Positions 62,895 through 64,000 of a DNA stretch of 64,000 bases are shown in pieces. The notes under the pieces were generated by a model. That model did not search any database. It saw nothing but the letters and a program-made list of their open reading frames with translations, and was not told where the DNA came from. Source of the DNA: Microbacteriaceae bacterium (GTDB taxonomy: Bacteria; Actinomycetota; Actinomycetes; Actinomycetales; Microbacteriaceae); NCBI GenBank assembly GCA_027487865.1, contig JAIYCT010000002.1:403038-467037 (forward strand), in the 5' to 3' direction. The first letter of the stretch is position 1. Every line of letters begins with the position of its first letter. The position numbers and the translations under genes are program-made.

Positions 62895-64000
<1,106 letters not shown>

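Overview
The window is a dense, almost gap-free stretch of a small, moderate-GC actinobacterial genome. The gene order (nusA-ylxR-infB-rbfA-truB, ribF-rpsO-pnp-M16 peptidase-dapB, thyX-dapA-rnj-ftsK-pgsA-cinA-HTH-DUF3046-recA-recX-miaB-miaA-dapF, hflX/lexA) is the classical actinobacterial order. The IspG, ThyX and IF2 sequences and the partial 16S rRNA gene look like Microbacteriaceae. Short spacers, very many 1-11 nt overlaps and several convergent overlaps suggest a streamlined member such as the freshwater Luna/Rhodoluna/Aquiluna type. That placement is an inference from style and should be settled with the 16S sequence.

Layout. 1-5586: polyamine/GABA island, with potABC (potA cut by the window edge) facing two class III aminotransferases on the minus strand. 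5664-16357: isoprenoid genes dxr and ispG around a site-2 protease, then proS, nusA, ylxR, infB, rbfA, truB; rimP is missing from its usual place. 16350-22276: a phosphate-uptake block (pstCAB, pstS, a degenerate PstS-like lipoprotein) flanked by two small membrane proteins and inserted between truB and ribF. 22269-30807: ribF, DUF805, rpsO, pnp, M16 peptidase, dapB, a thioredoxin/DUF4395 pair on the minus strand, thyX. 30861-45832: dapA, rnj, ftsK, pgsA, pncC-type cinA, HTH regulator, recA-recX, miaB, miaA, dapF, an RsmC-like methyltransferase, hflX, lexA and a divergent LysM protein. 45855-49973: hisC, hisB, hisH, hisA/priA, an SseB protein, DUF1844. 50006-62401: infC-rpmI-rplT, a SpoU methyltransferase, pheST, argCJBFH, tyrS. 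62402-64000: rRNA promoter region, leader and the first ~1.1 kb of 16S rRNA.

How it works together. Most of the window is core information processing (translation initiation and ribosome maturation, three aminoacyl-tRNA synthetases, RNA decay by PNPase and RNase J), the SOS circuit (recA, lexA and a LexA-controlled LysM protein, all with recognisable LexA boxes), and lysine/DAP, histidine and arginine biosynthesis. The pst genes carry two 11-bp-periodic PHO boxes.

The most interesting non-gene structure is regulatory. (a) At least 13 gene starts have a -10-like hexamer ending exactly 6-7 nt before the start codon, which implies leaderless mRNAs. (b) Strong hairpins, one with a full T-tract, lie inside the 5' coding region of the gene that follows a highly expressed gene (rplT to the SpoU methyltransferase; recA to recX), so a terminator and a coding sequence share the same bases. 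(c) Two mutually exclusive hairpins overlap the infB ribosome binding site. (d) infC starts at a rare AUC codon. (e) The pst block is bounded by a 10-bp direct repeat whose collapse would restore an intact truB-ribF overlap. No mobile element, CRISPR array or tRNA gene was seen.
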